Source of the DNA: Thermus sp. JCM 17653
GTDB lineage: Bacteria; Deinococcota; Deinococci; Deinococcales; Thermaceae
DNA length: 9,453 nucleotides
Assembly (NCBI GenBank): GCA_001311585.1
Contig: BBBN01000051.1
Span: forward strand, 1-9,453
Reading direction: 5' to 3'
Shown: one piece after another, positions 8,811-9,453 of the stretch
Layout: the number at the start of each line of letters is the position of its first letter
Numbering within the stretch: the stretch's first letter is position 1
Position numbers and translations under genes: made by a program
The notes under the pieces: generated by a model
Seen by the model: the letters and a program-made list of their open reading frames with translations, nothing else
Told to the model about the DNA's origin: nothing
Database searches by the model: none

Positions 8811-9453
8811 GCCTGGCCAAGGGGAGCTTCTCGCAGGCGCCGAGGACCGACCCCAGGGTGCCGAGGCCCCTTTCCTTGAGGAGGGGGAGCATCCGCACGA
8901 AGACCTCGGCGGTCATGAGGGCGTCCCCCAAGGCGGTGTGCCGCCCTAGGACGGGCACCCCGAAGCGCTCCGCCAGGGTCTCCAGGCGGCGGTCCGGAAG
9001 GTCGGGGAAGAGGAGGTGGGCGAGGAGGAGGGTGTCCACCAGGGGGGGGTGGTCTATCCCCGCTCGCTTGAGGAAGGCCATGTCAAAGGCCCCGTTGTGG
9101 GCGAGGAGGACGGTGTCCTCTATGAAGGCCCGGAAGGCGGGCAGGACCTCTTCCAGCCGGGGCTTCCCCCGGAGCATCTCCCAGGTGAGGCCGTGGATCT
9201 CCTGGGAGGCCTTGGGGATGGGGCGGCCCGGGTCCACCAAGGCCTCAAAGACCTCGTGGCGGAGGACCCGCTTCCCAGGACGTGCACTCCCCCCAGGGCC
9301 AGGATGCGTCTTTGGCCGGGTCCAGGCCCGTGGTTTCCAGGTCAAAGGCGGTGTAAAGCAGGCCCTCCAGGGGGGCTTCCTCCAGGGCCTTGGGGACCTG
9401 GAGGAGGGAGAGGTCAAAGACCTCGGCCCGGGGCGGGGGGCCCTCGGGCAGGG
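8800..9453 (-). CDS. DnaQ-like DEDDh 3'-5' exonuclease, partial and frameshifted in this sequence
   Basis: A DEDDh-type exonuclease domain. Exo I is FDLETTGLDP (Asp at 9343-9341, Glu at 9337-9335), Exo II is LLAHNGAFDMAFLKRAG (near 9099-9082), and Exo III is RHTALGDALMTAEVF (near 8940-8923). Family phrases around them include ALVDPGRPIPKASQEIHGLT. Two missing bases break the frame: near 9305 (restoring DAILALGGVHVLG) and at 9274-9276 (restoring GKRVLRHEVF). The gene is open at the right edge, so its N-terminus is missing. Ahead of the domain lies an acidic, Pro-rich linker (RAEVFDLSLLQVPKALEEAP) that a minimal DNA polymerase III epsilon would lack, so this could be a larger exonuclease. Which polymerase or repair role it serves is unknown. 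It converges on purD and overlaps it by 11 bp. Confidence 0.9.

Overview
The window is GC-rich chromosomal DNA that looks like Thermus (Deinococcota). Codon third positions are almost all G or C, Leu/Arg/Glu/Ala-rich proteins are tightly packed, stops and starts overlap, and futalosine-pathway menaquinone genes are present. The genus is inferred from sequence style, not proven.

Layout. Positions 1-192 (minus) hold the start of an unidentified, possibly transposase-like reading frame cut by the window edge, next to a hairpin that follows mqnA. Positions 227-4367 (minus) form one apparent operon, read right to left: a LacI-family regulator, a four-helix YqhA/UPF0114 membrane protein, a PIN-like hypothetical protein, mqnE (aminofutalosine synthase) and mqnA (chorismate dehydratase). 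A 75-bp divergent control region (4368-4442) carries a good promoter for the regulator and two adjacent LacI-type inverted repeats. Positions 4443-8810 (plus) form a second run: a degenerate PlsY paralogue, a fumarylacetoacetate hydrolase (FAH) family enzyme, a metallo-beta-lactamase (MBL) fold hydrolase, purN and purD. Gaps in this run are 9 bp or less, and most junctions overlap. Positions 8800-9453 (minus) hold a DEDDh 3'-5' exonuclease (DnaQ-like) that converges on purD, overlaps its end by 11 bp, and runs off the right edge.

Function. The left operon supplies two enzymes of the futalosine route to menaquinone: MqnA makes the enolpyruvyl-benzoate substrate and MqnE couples it to S-adenosylmethionine. 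The right operon supplies two steps of de novo purine synthesis: PurD makes GAR and PurN formylates it.

Sequence quality. Nine of the eleven genes with a recognised family or fold are broken by one-base G or C indels, nearly all deletions. Restoring one to three bases gives family-length proteins with intact motifs. I therefore read these as consensus or base-calling errors and give each gene its reconstructed full extent. I found no tRNA, rRNA, CRISPR array, complete insertion sequence or convincing new defence system. Apart from its regulation, a few paralogues and protein extensions, and the error pattern, this is ordinary housekeeping chromosome.
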